A DNA stretch of 64,000 nt from Thalassotalea_B piscium_A (GCA_049347715.1 CP186339.1:2294001-2358000), one strand, 5' to 3'. Numbered from the stretch's first letter, positions 53,105 through 62,298 are shown. Numbers and translations are program-made. Notes: generated from the letters alone by a model not told the origin.

Positions 53105-54466
53105 CTAATGATTATTAATTGTTAATGAAATAAGTTGGTTAATATTTTGCATTTGCTCTAATTCGTCTATGCTAAATATCAATTTATTGATTTGTTGTGT
53201 CGTTAAAGGGTGTTTAGCACTCAAACAGGCCGCATTAAATTTTATTATTTGCGCTTCTCTTGATAAAGGCCGCAATGGATTTCCTAAAATAGCTTTTAAA
53301 TCGATTGTAAATGTTTCGCCTGAATATAATTGAACATTAACGGTCACAGGCGCTAATGCATTTGCATCTTCACAATCATTAACTTCAGTAAATACTTTTC
53401 TTCCTAACGCAAGTCTTTCTTGATTGGTTAGCAGGTCCGCTTCAAAGTCTTCAACAGTTACATTACCTGTGATTAACGCCGTTGCTGCAATATAACCATT
53501 ACAAAGTTTTGCATAACTCACATCCATATCATCTTTTATTGGACGGCCCACTAAACGATTGATAAGTGGCGTTGCACTAATAGTAATTTTTTCAATATCT
53601 TGATTGGAAAATTGATGCTCCGCTTTAAGCGTTAATAAACCATCAATGGCACCATGGCCTGCTCTTCCAGTAGGAAACGGCTTATGACTTACTTGTTCAA
53701 TTTGAAACTGTTTGCCTATATTTTGGTGGAAATATGTTAAATCGTAGCTGTCTTCAAATAGACGATAGTAACCAAAAGGTCCTTCTAAAATATCTTTAGG
53801 TCCCTGCAAACCAGCCATTGCCATATCTACAGCATTAATGGCATTTGAAGAATTAAGACCTATTTGTAATGGCAACATAGAAGAACCTTCTACATGTGCT
53901 TGCATAGTGCCACTTAACTGACTGTAAGCAATCCCCATAGCATTAGTTAAAGTGTCACCTCGTAATGACATCATAGCTGCAATACCAGCAGTAGCCCCTA
54001 AACATCCACATACAGATGGTCGGAAGAATTTCAAACCACTCGTGGCTGAAGCGCCAATAAGCGTTGCCACATCAACCGCAAGCGTAATACCGAGAATAAG
54101 TTGCTTGCCAGATAAGTTTTCTCGTTGGGCAAAAGCGGTTAGCGCCGATAAGATAACCGCCATAGGATGAACGACGGCAGGCTCATGAACACAATCCCAT
54201 TCTTGATTATGAATTTGAAAACCATTAATCACAGCGGCTGCATTTGAAGGCAACCACTCTCCCGTATTCCAAACCTGTGCGTGTTTAGCTGTGCCCCAAT
54301 ACGATAATGCAGTTTTAACTTGATCCACCGATGGCACACGACTACCACTAATACCAACACCAATAGAGTCCAATACGAACACTTTAACTGCGTCTATTGT
54401 TGTTTGAGGTAATTGCTCAAATTGTGTATTTTCAATATGATGAATTAATGTTTTTATTGCGTTCAC
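53105..54466 (-). CDS. MmgE/PrpD family protein, copy 1
   Basis: About 454 residues from GTG 54466, chosen because it gives the usual MNAIKTLIHHIEN start and avoids overlapping the upstream gene; a TTG at 54517 gives a longer, atypical N-terminus. Core blocks: VFVLDSIGVGISGSRVPSVD, GFQIHNQEWDCVHEPAVVHP, FFRPSVCGCLGATAGIAAMM, KPFPTGRAGHGAIDGL. The family includes 2-methylcitrate dehydratase, cis-aconitate decarboxylase and iminodisuccinate epimerase. The conserved D...H and K.FP..R/H positions are visible. Substrate unknown; paired with a second copy. Confidence 0.85.
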   Translation of the reverse strand: MNAIKTLIHHIENTQFEQLPQTTIDAVKVFVLDSIGVGISGSRVPSVDQVKTALSYWGTAKHAQVWNTGEWLPSNAAAVINGFQIHNQEWDCVHEPAVVHPMAVILSALTAFAQRENLSGKQLILGITLAVDVATLIGASATSGLKFFRPSVCGCLGATAGIAAMMSLRGDTLTNAMGIAYSQLSGTMQAHVEGSSMLPLQIGLNSSNAINAVDMAMAGLQGPKDILEGPFGYYRLFEDSYDLTYFHQNIGKQFQIEQVSHKPFPTGRAGHGAIDGLLTLKAEHQFSNQDIEKITISATPLINRLVGRPIKDDMDVSYAKLCNGYIAATALITGNVTVEDFEADLLTNQERLALGRKVFTEVNDCEDANALAPVTVNVQLYSGETFTIDLKAILGNPLRPLSREAQIIKFNAACLSAKHPLTTQQINKLIFSIDELEQMQNINQLISLTINNH

Positions 54467-54494
54467 GTTATTCTCTACTTTAAAGATCTTACGG

Positions 54495-55868
54495 TTATTT
54501 AAGTTGCTTTTTACCAATAATTAACGAATTTAACGACATTAAGGAATCGGATTCAGCCCAAGACATAGACACTAAGTCTTCGATAGTTTCAGTATTAATT
54601 TCGGCTGCAGACATTAACATCCTTGCTTTATCTTTAATTTGTGAAAGCGATAATGGACGTTCTGGATCACCTAACGTATCCCTTATTTGTTCTGTTAATA
54701 CTGTTCCTGATTTAAGTGTTATCACACACTTAGCCCCATAACGGGCTGGGTAAAGGTCTTCAATTTGTGCCGACTTACTAACACTAATGATGCCTCGAGT
54801 ATTTGCTAACACATCAATTTTATCTTCATGATAATGATCAAGTTCTGGCTCTCCCCATGTTAATACCGCCGCTACTGCATGCTGAATACTAAATTTGGCT
54901 TGTAATTGGGTAACGGGTGCAGGGTTATCACAAAAGAGAATGGCATCTTGATAGGTTTGAATATCAACCGACTGAATATCATTCACACTTGTTTTTTCAT
55001 CTGCATTGCTTAAAGCAGTTAACACCACATCAATTGAACTATGAGCATGACGACACGCTGGCCAAGGTTTAAAGCTGCAATCAAAAATACGCCACTGTGG
55101 ACTCGTTTTTATAAAATTATCTGGATTTGCATCTTGTGAGAGCGCATTAAAAATACCCTGCGGCCCCTCTAATATATACTTAGGACCTGTTAAACCTTGC
55201 TTAGCTAATAGCGCTGACATTGCGCCTGATCTCGCGGCTTCAGAGTTATGCCATTGTTTAGTCATAACTTTTTCATTTCGCATTTGCCATAAACCACCAG
55301 TGCGACTACCGACATTACCTAATGCCGATAATGCTTGTTCAATTGACAAACCAAGTAAGTGAGAAACAGCTAATGACGCTCCCATTGAAGCGCAGGTTGA
55401 TGTGTTATGAAAATATTGATAATGGCTGCGGCCAATTGACTCACCTAAACGAATAGTAATTTCATAGCCAAGTACAATTGCATTCAATAAATTACGCATA
55501 GGTAAATTATATTTTTGCGCAATAACTAATGCTGCAGGAATAACCACTGGACCAGGATGGAGGATAGAACTTCGATGAATATCATCCATTTCAAGTACAT
55601 TACCAAGCGCCCCATTCATTAATAAAGCATCTTGCCAATAACATTTCTGTCCAAAAACGATATTACATGGCTGTAAAGCATCGTTTGCTTCATCATCAAT
55701 GTAAGCTTGATAAACATCTCCTGCAACAGAGTGTCTACCTAGGCTGCAACAGGCTAACCAATCAAGTAAATGTATTGACGCGCGACGACGATCTTCATCG
55801 CTTATCGTTTTACTTTTTAGGTCAATTAACAATTTTTTTGTTAAAGATGGTTCCATATTTTCCCACAT
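54495..55868 (-). CDS. MmgE/PrpD family protein, copy 2
   Basis: 457 residues; first gene of the operon. Blocks: HLLDWLACCSLGRHSVAG, GALGNVLEMDDIHRSSILHP, YFHNTSTCASMGASLAV and FKPWPACRHAHSSIDVVL. It is a diverged paralogue of copy 1, not a duplicate. ATG 55868 and ATG 55856 are both possible; neither has a clear Shine-Dalgarno. Only 87 bases separate it from the divergent GntR gene, which probably regulates the operon. Confidence 0.85.
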   Translation of the reverse strand: MWENMEPSLTKKLLIDLKSKTISDEDRRRASIHLLDWLACCSLGRHSVAGDVYQAYIDDEANDALQPCNIVFGQKCYWQDALLMNGALGNVLEMDDIHRSSILHPGPVVIPAALVIAQKYNLPMRNLLNAIVLGYEITIRLGESIGRSHYQYFHNTSTCASMGASLAVSHLLGLSIEQALSALGNVGSRTGGLWQMRNEKVMTKQWHNSEAARSGAMSALLAKQGLTGPKYILEGPQGIFNALSQDANPDNFIKTSPQWRIFDCSFKPWPACRHAHSSIDVVLTALSNADEKTSVNDIQSVDIQTYQDAILFCDNPAPVTQLQAKFSIQHAVAAVLTWGEPELDHYHEDKIDVLANTRGIISVSKSAQIEDLYPARYGAKCVITLKSGTVLTEQIRDTLGDPERPLSLSQIKDKARMLMSAAEINTETIEDLVSMSWAESDSLMSLNSLIIGKKQLK

Positions 55869-55955
55869 TAACTTACATTAACTTAAACTTGTCCGTACAT
55901 ATTAAACATAAACAAAGTAGATGTAACCCTATGACTGGATCAAAAGAAGCCTAAT

Positions 55956-56693
55956 ATGACGAATATCAAAACGTCACTACCAAAATATAAAAAAATCGCT
56001 GAACAGCTAATTTCTGAGATTTTAAATCACACATATAATGTGGGTGACACCCTTGCTACTGAAAAATCACTTTGTCTTAGCCATAAAGTCAGTCGACATA
56101 CCGTAAGAGATGCTCTGCGTTATGTTGAACAAAAAGGATTAATAGAAAAAAAACAAGGTTCAGGATCGAAAGTTATTGCTAATACTATGCCTGATACGAT
56201 TAACCAAGTTGTTAGTAGTGTAGATGATATTCTTCAACATGGTCATGATACTATCTTTAAAGTAACCCATACTGAAAATATCGAATTAAGTAATGACTTG
56301 GCTAAACTTTTAAATGCAAAAGAAAACGAAACCTGTATACGTATTTCTGGTATCCGAATAGAGCCTCACGATCAAAAACCTGTTTGTTTTACTAATATTT
56401 ATCGACTACCACATAGTTATAATCATATTGAAGAAAATTTGAATGATAAATTATCATTAAAGTCTGTAATTAAATCATTAGAAACAAAGAATATAGGCAA
56501 AGTAGAACAAACCATTTCTGCATGTTTAATGCCCGCACAATTGGCAGATACACTCAATGCAAATGAAAATTCTGCCGCATTAAAAATAGTCCGCCGATAT
56601 TTTGCGAAGAACAAAAAAGAATTAATTCTAATCGCTGAAAGTATTTATGCGAAAAATCGCTTTAGTTATTCCTCTGTTCTTTATCCTGAATAA
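55956..56693 (+). CDS. GntR/HutC-family transcriptional regulator with UTRA domain
   Basis: 245 residues. N-terminal winged helix (YKKIAEQLISEILNHTYNVG, SLCLSHKVSRHTVRDALRYV, EQKGLIEKKQGSGSKV) followed by a UTRA ligand-binding domain from about 90 (ISGIRIEPHDQKPVCFTNIY). UTRA domains sense small pathway metabolites, as HutC does for urocanate. It is divergent from the MmgE/PrpD-PaaK-amidase-CaiB operon and starts the YciI-MFS transcript, so it is the best candidate for the cluster's specific regulator. AGAAG precedes the ATG. Confidence 0.9.
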   Translation: MTNIKTSLPKYKKIAEQLISEILNHTYNVGDTLATEKSLCLSHKVSRHTVRDALRYVEQKGLIEKKQGSGSKVIANTMPDTINQVVSSVDDILQHGHDTIFKVTHTENIELSNDLAKLLNAKENETCIRISGIRIEPHDQKPVCFTNIYRLPHSYNHIEENLNDKLSLKSVIKSLETKNIGKVEQTISACLMPAQLADTLNANENSAALKIVRRYFAKNKKELILIAESIYAKNRFSYSSVLYPE

Positions 56694-56784
56694 TGCAAGG
56701 ATTGATAATTATCAAATACAGAATCGGTTCTCTATGGGATAAAAGATCGGGTAAGTAAATCAGAGAGAATTTAGAGGCATTTTT

Positions 56785-57105
56785 ATGTTAGTCATGTTTC
56801 ATTGCTACGACAAGAACAATCAACAAGCAAAACGTAATGATGCTTTGGTCCCACATTTGGCGTGGGTTGAAATCAACATGGAATCGATCAAAGTAGCGGG
56901 ACCATTATTACAAGAGGAAACAAAAAACATAATTGGCTCATTATATATAATAGAAGCTGATAATATAGATAATGCGAAACAGATTTTTCAAGACGATCCC
57001 TATTTTAAAGCTGATATTTGGCAGCAAATAGTAACAACTGAATTTAAGGATTACGCAGGTACTTGGGTTGGTGGTAAAAATTGGCCAACCTCAAGTAGTA
57101 ATTAA
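56785..57105 (+). CDS. YciI-like protein
   Basis: 106 residues. YCII/ferredoxin-like fold pattern: MLVMFHCYDKN, ALVPHLAWVEINMESIKVAG (with the conserved His), and SLYIIEADNIDNAKQIFQDD followed by DPYFKADI. Some relatives act in aromatic degradation (dehydrochlorinase-type or muconolactone-like isomerases), so a small isomerase/lyase role is plausible. It sits 92 bases from the GntR gene and 16 from the MFS gene, in one plus-strand unit. Confidence 0.8.
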   Translation: MLVMFHCYDKNNQQAKRNDALVPHLAWVEINMESIKVAGPLLQEETKNIIGSLYIIEADNIDNAKQIFQDDPYFKADIWQQIVTTEFKDYAGTWVGGKNWPTSSSN

Positions 57106-57121
57106 AATATAAGGCTTTTAC

Positions 57122-58372
57122 ATGACTATTCAGAATTCTGAATTAACAAATTCAAAAATAAATACCAGTAAGGTAAAACATTGGTCAATGGTGTTCATTG
57201 CCATGCTTTGTTTATTATTGTCAAATGGTATGACATTAACGGCTATTACAGCCTTCGATAGTGCAATTTTAGCTGAGTTCACGGATTGGTCTCGGGGTGA
57301 TTTAAAAATGCGAGGTCTTATCACTCTCGTTGTCACAGGCCTATTAGCGCCTTTTGTTGGTATGATAATCGATAGATTTGGCGTTAAACTCCTTATTATG
57401 TTTGGCGCAGTTGTTTTATCTGCTGCAACTTATAGTTATGGTTATGTTGAAGAAATTAAACATATTTATTATATCCATATGGCTTTTGGTGTTGTCTTGC
57501 TCGCTTGTGGATTAAATGTTGCTGTTATCTTAGTGTCAAATTGGTTCGTTAAATTACGCGGTACTGCAATTGGTATTGCTGTAATGGGCACGTCATTAGG
57601 TGGCGCGTTACTAGCTCCAATGTTTGGTGGCTGGTTAGCTGATGGCATGGGCTGGAGAGAAGCATTTCAGTTATCAGCAATAATCCCGTCTGTACTTTTT
57701 GTACTGGCAGCATTAATGGTGAAAAATAAACCTGCGGATGTTGGTTTAACGCCTATGGGTGTTGATCAAACGTCAGAAGATAAAATAAGCGTTTCTGACC
57801 AAGGTGTAAGTTATAAAGAAGCTATCGCGACTAAATCATTTTGGTCAATTGCTTTAATTGCTATGTTTACTTTTTATTGTTTGCTTGGTTTACAATCAAA
57901 TCTGGTACTACATTTACAAGATTTAGGTTTTGATATTCAATCTGCTGCAGCAGGCCTTACCATGTTATTTACTCCTGCACTAATTGGTAAATTTGCCTTT
58001 GGACTAATTGCTGACAAAATTAAAGGCAAAAAAGTCCTTTATTCTAATTTAACCTTAATGCTATTAGGTTTAATTGGTCTGTATTTTTCAGATAAAACAA
58101 CAGTCTTAATAGCCATTGCATTAATTGGTTTTGCTTGGGGTGGTTTCTATACCCTATTCCAATTAAACGCTATAGAGTGTTTTGGCTTAAAAGCCTCAGG
58201 TAAACTATTAGGTACGATTACCATATTAGATGCGTTTGGTGGTGGTTTAGGCATATTTGTTACAGGTAAAATATTTGATATCTACGGCAGTTATCAAATA
58301 GCCTTTATGATATTTATTATCTTAGTGGCAATTTCTGTTGTATTAATTAGCCAGATTAAAAAACACGTTTAA
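57122..58372 (+). CDS. MFS transporter (monocarboxylate/oxalate-formate type)
   Basis: 416 residues with about 12 TM segments. N-terminal half: LAPFVGMIIDRFGVKLLIMF (MFS motif A), WFVKLRGTAIGIAVMGTSLG, and GGWLADGMGWREAFQLSAI; the two halves join near residue 210. The pattern is that of the monocarboxylate/OFA group, which carries small organic anions. Placed at the end of the GntR-YciI-MFS unit and followed by a T-rich hairpin, it is likely the uptake or efflux carrier for the cluster's substrate or product. Confidence 0.88.
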   Translation: MTIQNSELTNSKINTSKVKHWSMVFIAMLCLLLSNGMTLTAITAFDSAILAEFTDWSRGDLKMRGLITLVVTGLLAPFVGMIIDRFGVKLLIMFGAVVLSAATYSYGYVEEIKHIYYIHMAFGVVLLACGLNVAVILVSNWFVKLRGTAIGIAVMGTSLGGALLAPMFGGWLADGMGWREAFQLSAIIPSVLFVLAALMVKNKPADVGLTPMGVDQTSEDKISVSDQGVSYKEAIATKSFWSIALIAMFTFYCLLGLQSNLVLHLQDLGFDIQSAAAGLTMLFTPALIGKFAFGLIADKIKGKKVLYSNLTLMLLGLIGLYFSDKTTVLIAIALIGFAWGGFYTLFQLNAIECFGLKASGKLLGTITILDAFGGGLGIFVTGKIFDIYGSYQIAFMIFIILVAISVVLISQIKKHV

Positions 58373-58404
58373 TAAAGAATCATCTATATACTTTCGTGAT
58401 TTCG

Positions 58405-58432
58405 AAGGCTATTCAGATAACTGAATAGCCTT
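58405..58432 (+). terminator. Intrinsic terminator after the MFS gene
   Basis: 12-base stem AAGGCTATTCAG / CTGAATAGCCTT, 4-base loop, then TTCTTTTTT. Its core arms recur in the hairpin at 60880-60903. Confidence 0.9.
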
Positions 58433-58652
58433 TTCTTTTTTACCTTCATGATTACTTTTACCATTCAGATATAGCTATTATTAACTTTGGATCATTAACA
58501 CTGCATTATTATTGAAACGGCTGTTATCTCTAGTTGTTATACGATTCGAGTTACCAATCAATAAATGTATCTAATGCGGCTTGACCAGAATAGATAACAA
58601 CTAAAGTTATATGATGATTCAGATAGGAATTACGGGGATATTCAAGCTAAAA

Positions 58653-59237
58653 TTAAAAAGGATAATGAGTAAAAATATCTTCAATCTTTGTATTTAATAA
58701 ATGTTTATCATTATTTATTTTGGCAAAAGTACGTAAGCCTGCAATTTGAATTTGTATATGAATAGCCAGTTCTTCAGCGTTTTTATCTTTGTCTATTTCA
58801 CCTAATGTTTGAGCTTCCTTTAGTAAGGAGACAAACTTATTCGCTATTTCACCTAAACACGCTTTGGCGATATCGAGAAGCTCTTGGTTATCTTCAGTTA
58901 ACTCAGCAACCGTTTTAGCTAACATACACATACCATTAGGCGCATCATCTTGGGTATCAATAACTTGCGCTTTTATAAAAACCTTTAAGGCATCAATAAC
59001 AGAATCATGCGCTTGTCGGCACTGCTCAAGTTCAGTAATCGCCAGTTCAGTGTAGTTTTTTAAGGTTTCTTTAAATAAGCCCTCTTTACTACCAAAGGCT
59101 GCATAAATGCTACCCGGACGCATATCTATTTCATCTTGTAAATTGCGCATTGAAGTGGCGTGAAAGCCATTCTTCCAGTAAAGCTTAGTGGCTTTATCAA
59201 CCACTTCGTTACGATCATATTTAGTTGCTTTTGCCAT
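58653..59237 (-). CDS. TetR-family transcriptional regulator
   Basis: About 194 residues from ATG 59237 (MAKATKYDRN); a GTG 30 bases earlier would extend into the operator region. N-terminal HTH: KATKLYWKNGFHATSMRNLQ and GSIYAAFGSKEGLF; C-terminal ligand domain from about 50. It is divergent from the AhpD-like gene and three inverted repeats of TetR type lie between them (59260, 59411, 59435), so it likely represses itself and the AhpD/FrnE genes. The AcrR/NemR-like pattern suggests response to electrophiles or quinones; inferred. Confidence 0.88.
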   Translation of the reverse strand: MAKATKYDRNEVVDKATKLYWKNGFHATSMRNLQDEIDMRPGSIYAAFGSKEGLFKETLKNYTELAITELEQCRQAHDSVIDALKVFIKAQVIDTQDDAPNGMCMLAKTVAELTEDNQELLDIAKACLGEIANKFVSLLKEAQTLGEIDKDKNAEELAIHIQIQIAGLRTFAKINNDKHLLNTKIEDIFTHYPF

Positions 59238-59259
59238 TACATTTATCCACAAAACACTT

Positions 59260-59275
59260 TTGAACACTCGTTCAA
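59260..59275. promoter_or_regulatory. TetR-type operator 1
   Basis: TTGAACACTCGTTCAA: arms TTGAAC(A/G) and CGTTCAA with one mismatch, 23 bases upstream of the TetR start. Confidence 0.6.
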
Positions 59276-59367
59276 TTATAAAGTTTTATCGTTTTATGTA
59301 AAGTTTTAATCAGGAAAATTAACTATCAAATGTACCTGAGGTATTTTTATCTCTTTCTTAATATTTA

Positions 59368-59381
59368 ATTTACCGGTAAAT
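59368..59381. promoter_or_regulatory. Perfect palindrome between TetR and AhpD-like genes
   Basis: ATTTACCGGTAAAT is a perfect 14-base palindrome of a different sequence from the TTGAACG dyads. It could bind a second regulator. Confidence 0.35.
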
Positions 59382-59410
59382 CAAACAATTACATATTTAC
59401 CATCACAATT

Positions 59411-59426
59411 TTGAACGATCGCTCAA
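59411..59426. promoter_or_regulatory. TetR-type operator 2
   Basis: TTGAACGATCGCTCAA: same dyad as operators 1 and 3 with one arm mismatch. Confidence 0.6.
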
Positions 59427-59434
59427 AATAATTA

Positions 59435-59450
59435 TTGAACGGTCGTTCAA
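59435..59450. promoter_or_regulatory. TetR-type operator 3
   Basis: TTGAACGGTCGTTCAA: perfect 7-base arms around GT, centred 24 bases from operator 2 and about 118 bases upstream of the AhpD-like ATG. Confidence 0.7.
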
Positions 59451-59560
59451 ATGCTTTTATAATAACTTCAATTAACAAGGGATATCAATTAATGACTCCC
59501 TTTTATTTAGGAATACTTCCTAAATATATATTAAATTCTTTAATAATTGGAGCAACAATA

Positions 59561-60109
59561 ATGAGTGATTTTAAATTACACACAGTAGAATCAGCACCAG
59601 AAAAAAGTAAAGCGATACTAGAAGGTGCCGTTAAACAAATGGGAACTATTCCTGGTTTATACGCTGTTATGGCTGAATCACCTGAAATATTAAAGGCTTA
59701 TCAAGAATTACATCAGTTATTTATGGCAACATCTTTTGATGCTGAAGAGCTCACTGTTGTATGGCAAACAATTAATGTAGAGCATGAATGTCATTATTGT
59801 GTACCTGCCCATACGGGTATTGCTCATTCAATGAAAATTGACCCTGCTATTACTGAAGCATTACGTAATCAAACAGCAATGCCTACAGCAAAATTACAAG
59901 CTCTGCATGATTTTACGTTAGCAATGGTACGTGAGCGCGGTAATGTATCAAAAGAACAGACTGAAGCTTTTTTTGCTGCAGGTTACGGGCAAAAACAAGT
60001 ACTAGAAGTGATTCTTGGCTTATCACAAAAAGTGATTAGCAATTATGTTAACCACGTAGCGCATACGCCTGTTGACCCAATGTTTGAACAATTTGCTTGG
60101 ACTAAATAA
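59561..60109 (+). CDS. AhpD-like / carboxymuconolactone decarboxylase-family protein
   Basis: About 182 residues from ATG 59561 (GGAG upstream); earlier TTG codons fall in the operator DNA and would give an unlikely leader. CMD fold: KMG-type helix (KQMGTIPGLYAVMAESPEIL), then INVEHECHYCVPAHTGIAHS carrying the redox-active CxxC plus His, as in AhpD peroxidases. Together with the FrnE-like gene downstream and the TetR repressor upstream it forms a redox or electrophile-responsive unit. Confidence 0.85.
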   Translation: MSDFKLHTVESAPEKSKAILEGAVKQMGTIPGLYAVMAESPEILKAYQELHQLFMATSFDAEELTVVWQTINVEHECHYCVPAHTGIAHSMKIDPAITEALRNQTAMPTAKLQALHDFTLAMVRERGNVSKEQTEAFFAAGYGQKQVLEVILGLSQKVISNYVNHVAHTPVDPMFEQFAWTK

Positions 60110-60199
60110 TACATCTGAGTTTAAATAAGGGGATGCAAACCTCCCCTATTTCTCTATGAGGTTGAGTCTTCTATCCATGACAAATATATAAGCGATTAA

Positions 60200-60856
60200 T
60201 TGATGAGTAATAAAATTAAATTAGATATCATTTCTGATGTTGTCTGCCCATGGTGCATTATTGGCTACAATCATTTAGCAGCGGCAATTGAAGAACTTGG
60301 CCTACAAGATAAAGTAGAAATACAATGGCAGCCCTTTGAGCTTAATCCTGATATGCCAATTGAAGGGGAAGAACTTCGAGCACATGTTGCGAGAAAATAC
60401 GGTTCTTCAACAGCAGATAGCGATCGTGCTAGAGCAACAATCAAACAAGCTGGTGCAGACTATGGATTTAACTTTGACTATTTTGATGGTATGAAAATCG
60501 TCAATACTTTAGATGCACACATATTACTTGATTATGCCCACCATATTGGTAAGCAGACCGAGCTTAAAATGCGCCTTTTTTCAGCTTTTTTTACTGAGCA
60601 CAAAGATGTCTCTAACCGTGACGTGCTAATTCAAGAAGCAGAAAAAGTAGGAATTAGCGCAAAACACTCTCAAGCGGCTCTCGCTAATGACGACACTAAA
60701 AAACGTGTAAAGGCAATTGAAGCGCAATGGCAACAAATGGGCGTAAGTGGCGTACCTACAGTGGTCTTCAACCGCGAAAGTGCCCTTACCGGCGCTCAAC
60801 CTCAAGAAACCTTCAAGCAAGTATTATTAGAACTTGCCGAGTCGTTAACAGAATAA
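60200..60856 (+). CDS. DsbA-family FrnE-like oxidoreductase
   Basis: 218 residues. Thioredoxin fold with CPWC (about 16-19, DVVCPWCIIGYNHL), an inserted helical domain and cis-Pro region GVSGVPTVVFNRESA. Such 2-hydroxychromene-2-carboxylate isomerase/FrnE-type proteins are cytoplasmic and act as disulphide isomerases or glutathione-linked isomerases. It lies 90 bases after the AhpD-like gene, likely co-transcribed. ATG 60200 and 60203 are equivalent; no strong Shine-Dalgarno. Confidence 0.87.
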   Translation: MMSNKIKLDIISDVVCPWCIIGYNHLAAAIEELGLQDKVEIQWQPFELNPDMPIEGEELRAHVARKYGSSTADSDRARATIKQAGADYGFNFDYFDGMKIVNTLDAHILLDYAHHIGKQTELKMRLFSAFFTEHKDVSNRDVLIQEAEKVGISAKHSQAALANDDTKKRVKAIEAQWQQMGVSGVPTVVFNRESALTGAQPQETFKQVLLELAESLTE

Positions 60857-60879
60857 TTCACTTTACGTTTTAGAGAAAA

Positions 60880-60903
60880 GGCTATTCATTTTAGTGAATA
60901 GCC
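60880..60903. terminator. Bidirectional hairpin between frnE-like and amine oxidase genes
   Basis: 9-base stem GGCTATTCA / TGAATAGCC, 6-base loop, A-rich on one side (GAAAAG) and T-rich on the other (CTTTG). Serves the convergent genes; shares core arms with 58405-58432. Confidence 0.7.
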
Positions 60904-60909
60904 CTTTGA

Positions 60910-62298
60910 TTAAGCTTGCATTACCTTAGTGGCAGCATTAACCCCTGACACTAAAGCTGACTCCATTCCACTATAAGCATGATTAGTATGCTCACCAGCA
61001 AAATGCAAATTACCTGCCGATTCTCCCATTTTTCCAGCAAACTTTTGTACTTGCCCAGGCGCAAAACTAGAATAAGCCCCCCTTGAAAAAGGGTTGTTTC
61101 CCCAAGAATTTAAATACACGGGTTTAACTTTACCCACTAACGATGGTCTATGTTGAGTTAAATATTGATGAATATGCTTCATACCTTCTTTAGGTGACAA
61201 TTTATCTAATGCTTTAGCTGCGTCACCATTTATCCAACTCATTAAATGCTGAACCTTACCATTATCTCCTTTTGACGCAAATACTCGTCCAATATCACCA
61301 TTTGACCAGATATTGGCGGGTAAACCATCATCAAGCCAACTATCATCGGTGACTTCAAAATGAACATGGGTGATAGCAGTATAATTTAACTGTGAAATTG
61401 CAGCACGTTGGGTATCAGATATAGGAGCTTGTAAATCAATATTCCGTAAAACGCTAAATGGAATAGTACAAATACACTGTTTAGCACTATAGATAGCACC
61501 ATTACTGCAAGTCACACTGACAGATTGATTATTTGCGACAATTTTGGTTACTTTTTTACCCATTTCTATTTGACTAGGTAATTGATTTGCTAAAGCTTCA
61601 ATAAAACGGCTATTACCACCTATTGCTTTGTCTGCGCCTCGACCTCCAGCCATCATTTGCGTTAGAACATGTATGGCATCAGCAGCTGATAATTCCATTA
61701 AATTATTTGCATTTACATTACTATTCATCAATGCCATTGCTTGTTCGGAAGCACCCGCCTCTTTTAACAAGTGTGCCATTGGTCTGTCTAAATGAGAAAA
61801 TTTCTGCTGATCCCAATCACTTGCTACCCCTAATTTTGGCAACTTTTGTAAATAATGAAAATAAAGTTGGGATGGCAGTAATTTTTTTTCTGTCGCATTA
61901 AGCTTATTTGCTATATGTGTAGGCCAAGCTTTTGCAGACAACAGATGTTGATCAATCAAAAATGCATTACCTCGAGTAAATCCTGACAACGGAGCCAAAG
62001 GCACATTTAATTCTTGAGCTAAAGTACGCATATAACCATAACCTTGACCTATTTGCATACCACCGGTTTCTGGCTTGGTAATAATATGGTCTAAGGTTTT
62101 AATTCGCCCACCTACTCGTTGGTCAGCTTCAAGCACAATCACATTCAAACCAGACTTTTTGAGATTATGCGCAGCAATTAAGCCGGAAAGCCCAGCACCT
62201 AACACAATTACATCTACATTTTGTTTCGCATAAGAGATAGGTAACATAGCCCCTGTAGAGGCTACTACTAATCCTTTGATAAAATTTCTACGTTTCAT
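60910..62298 (-). CDS. Tat-exported flavin-containing amine oxidase family protein
   Basis: 462 residues. MKRRNFIKGLVV is a twin-arginine signal (RRxFIK) followed by a hydrophobic stretch. Then comes the FAD dinucleotide-binding GAGLSGLIAAHNLKKSGL with downstream VLEADQRVGGRIKTL (GG...RxxT), and C-terminal LHFAGEHTNHAYSGMESALV (FAD-binding GE..). This is the monoamine-oxidase/amino-acid-oxidase fold; substrates range from amines to nicotine-like heterocycles and tetrapyrrole or carotenoid precursors. It is the last of a likely TonB receptor-CpcT-oxidase operon and works in the periplasm. Substrate not readable. Confidence 0.85.
   Translation of the reverse strand: MKRRNFIKGLVVASTGAMLPISYAKQNVDVIVLGAGLSGLIAAHNLKKSGLNVIVLEADQRVGGRIKTLDHIITKPETGGMQIGQGYGYMRTLAQELNVPLAPLSGFTRGNAFLIDQHLLSAKAWPTHIANKLNATEKKLLPSQLYFHYLQKLPKLGVASDWDQQKFSHLDRPMAHLLKEAGASEQAMALMNSNVNANNLMELSAADAIHVLTQMMAGGRGADKAIGGNSRFIEALANQLPSQIEMGKKVTKIVANNQSVSVTCSNGAIYSAKQCICTIPFSVLRNIDLQAPISDTQRAAISQLNYTAITHVHFEVTDDSWLDDGLPANIWSNGDIGRVFASKGDNGKVQHLMSWINGDAAKALDKLSPKEGMKHIHQYLTQHRPSLVGKVKPVYLNSWGNNPFSRGAYSSFAPGQVQKFAGKMGESAGNLHFAGEHTNHAYSGMESALVSGVNAATKVMQA

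Noticed and set aside
53105..54517. Longer N-terminus for MmgE/PrpD copy 1 from TTG 54517
   Set aside because: It overlaps the upstream gene by 23 bases and gives an atypical N-terminus; GTG 54466 fits the family better.
59435..59560. Longer N-terminus for the AhpD-like protein starting at TTG
   Set aside because: It would begin inside a TetR operator, lacks a Shine-Dalgarno and adds a sequence unlike the family start at 59561.
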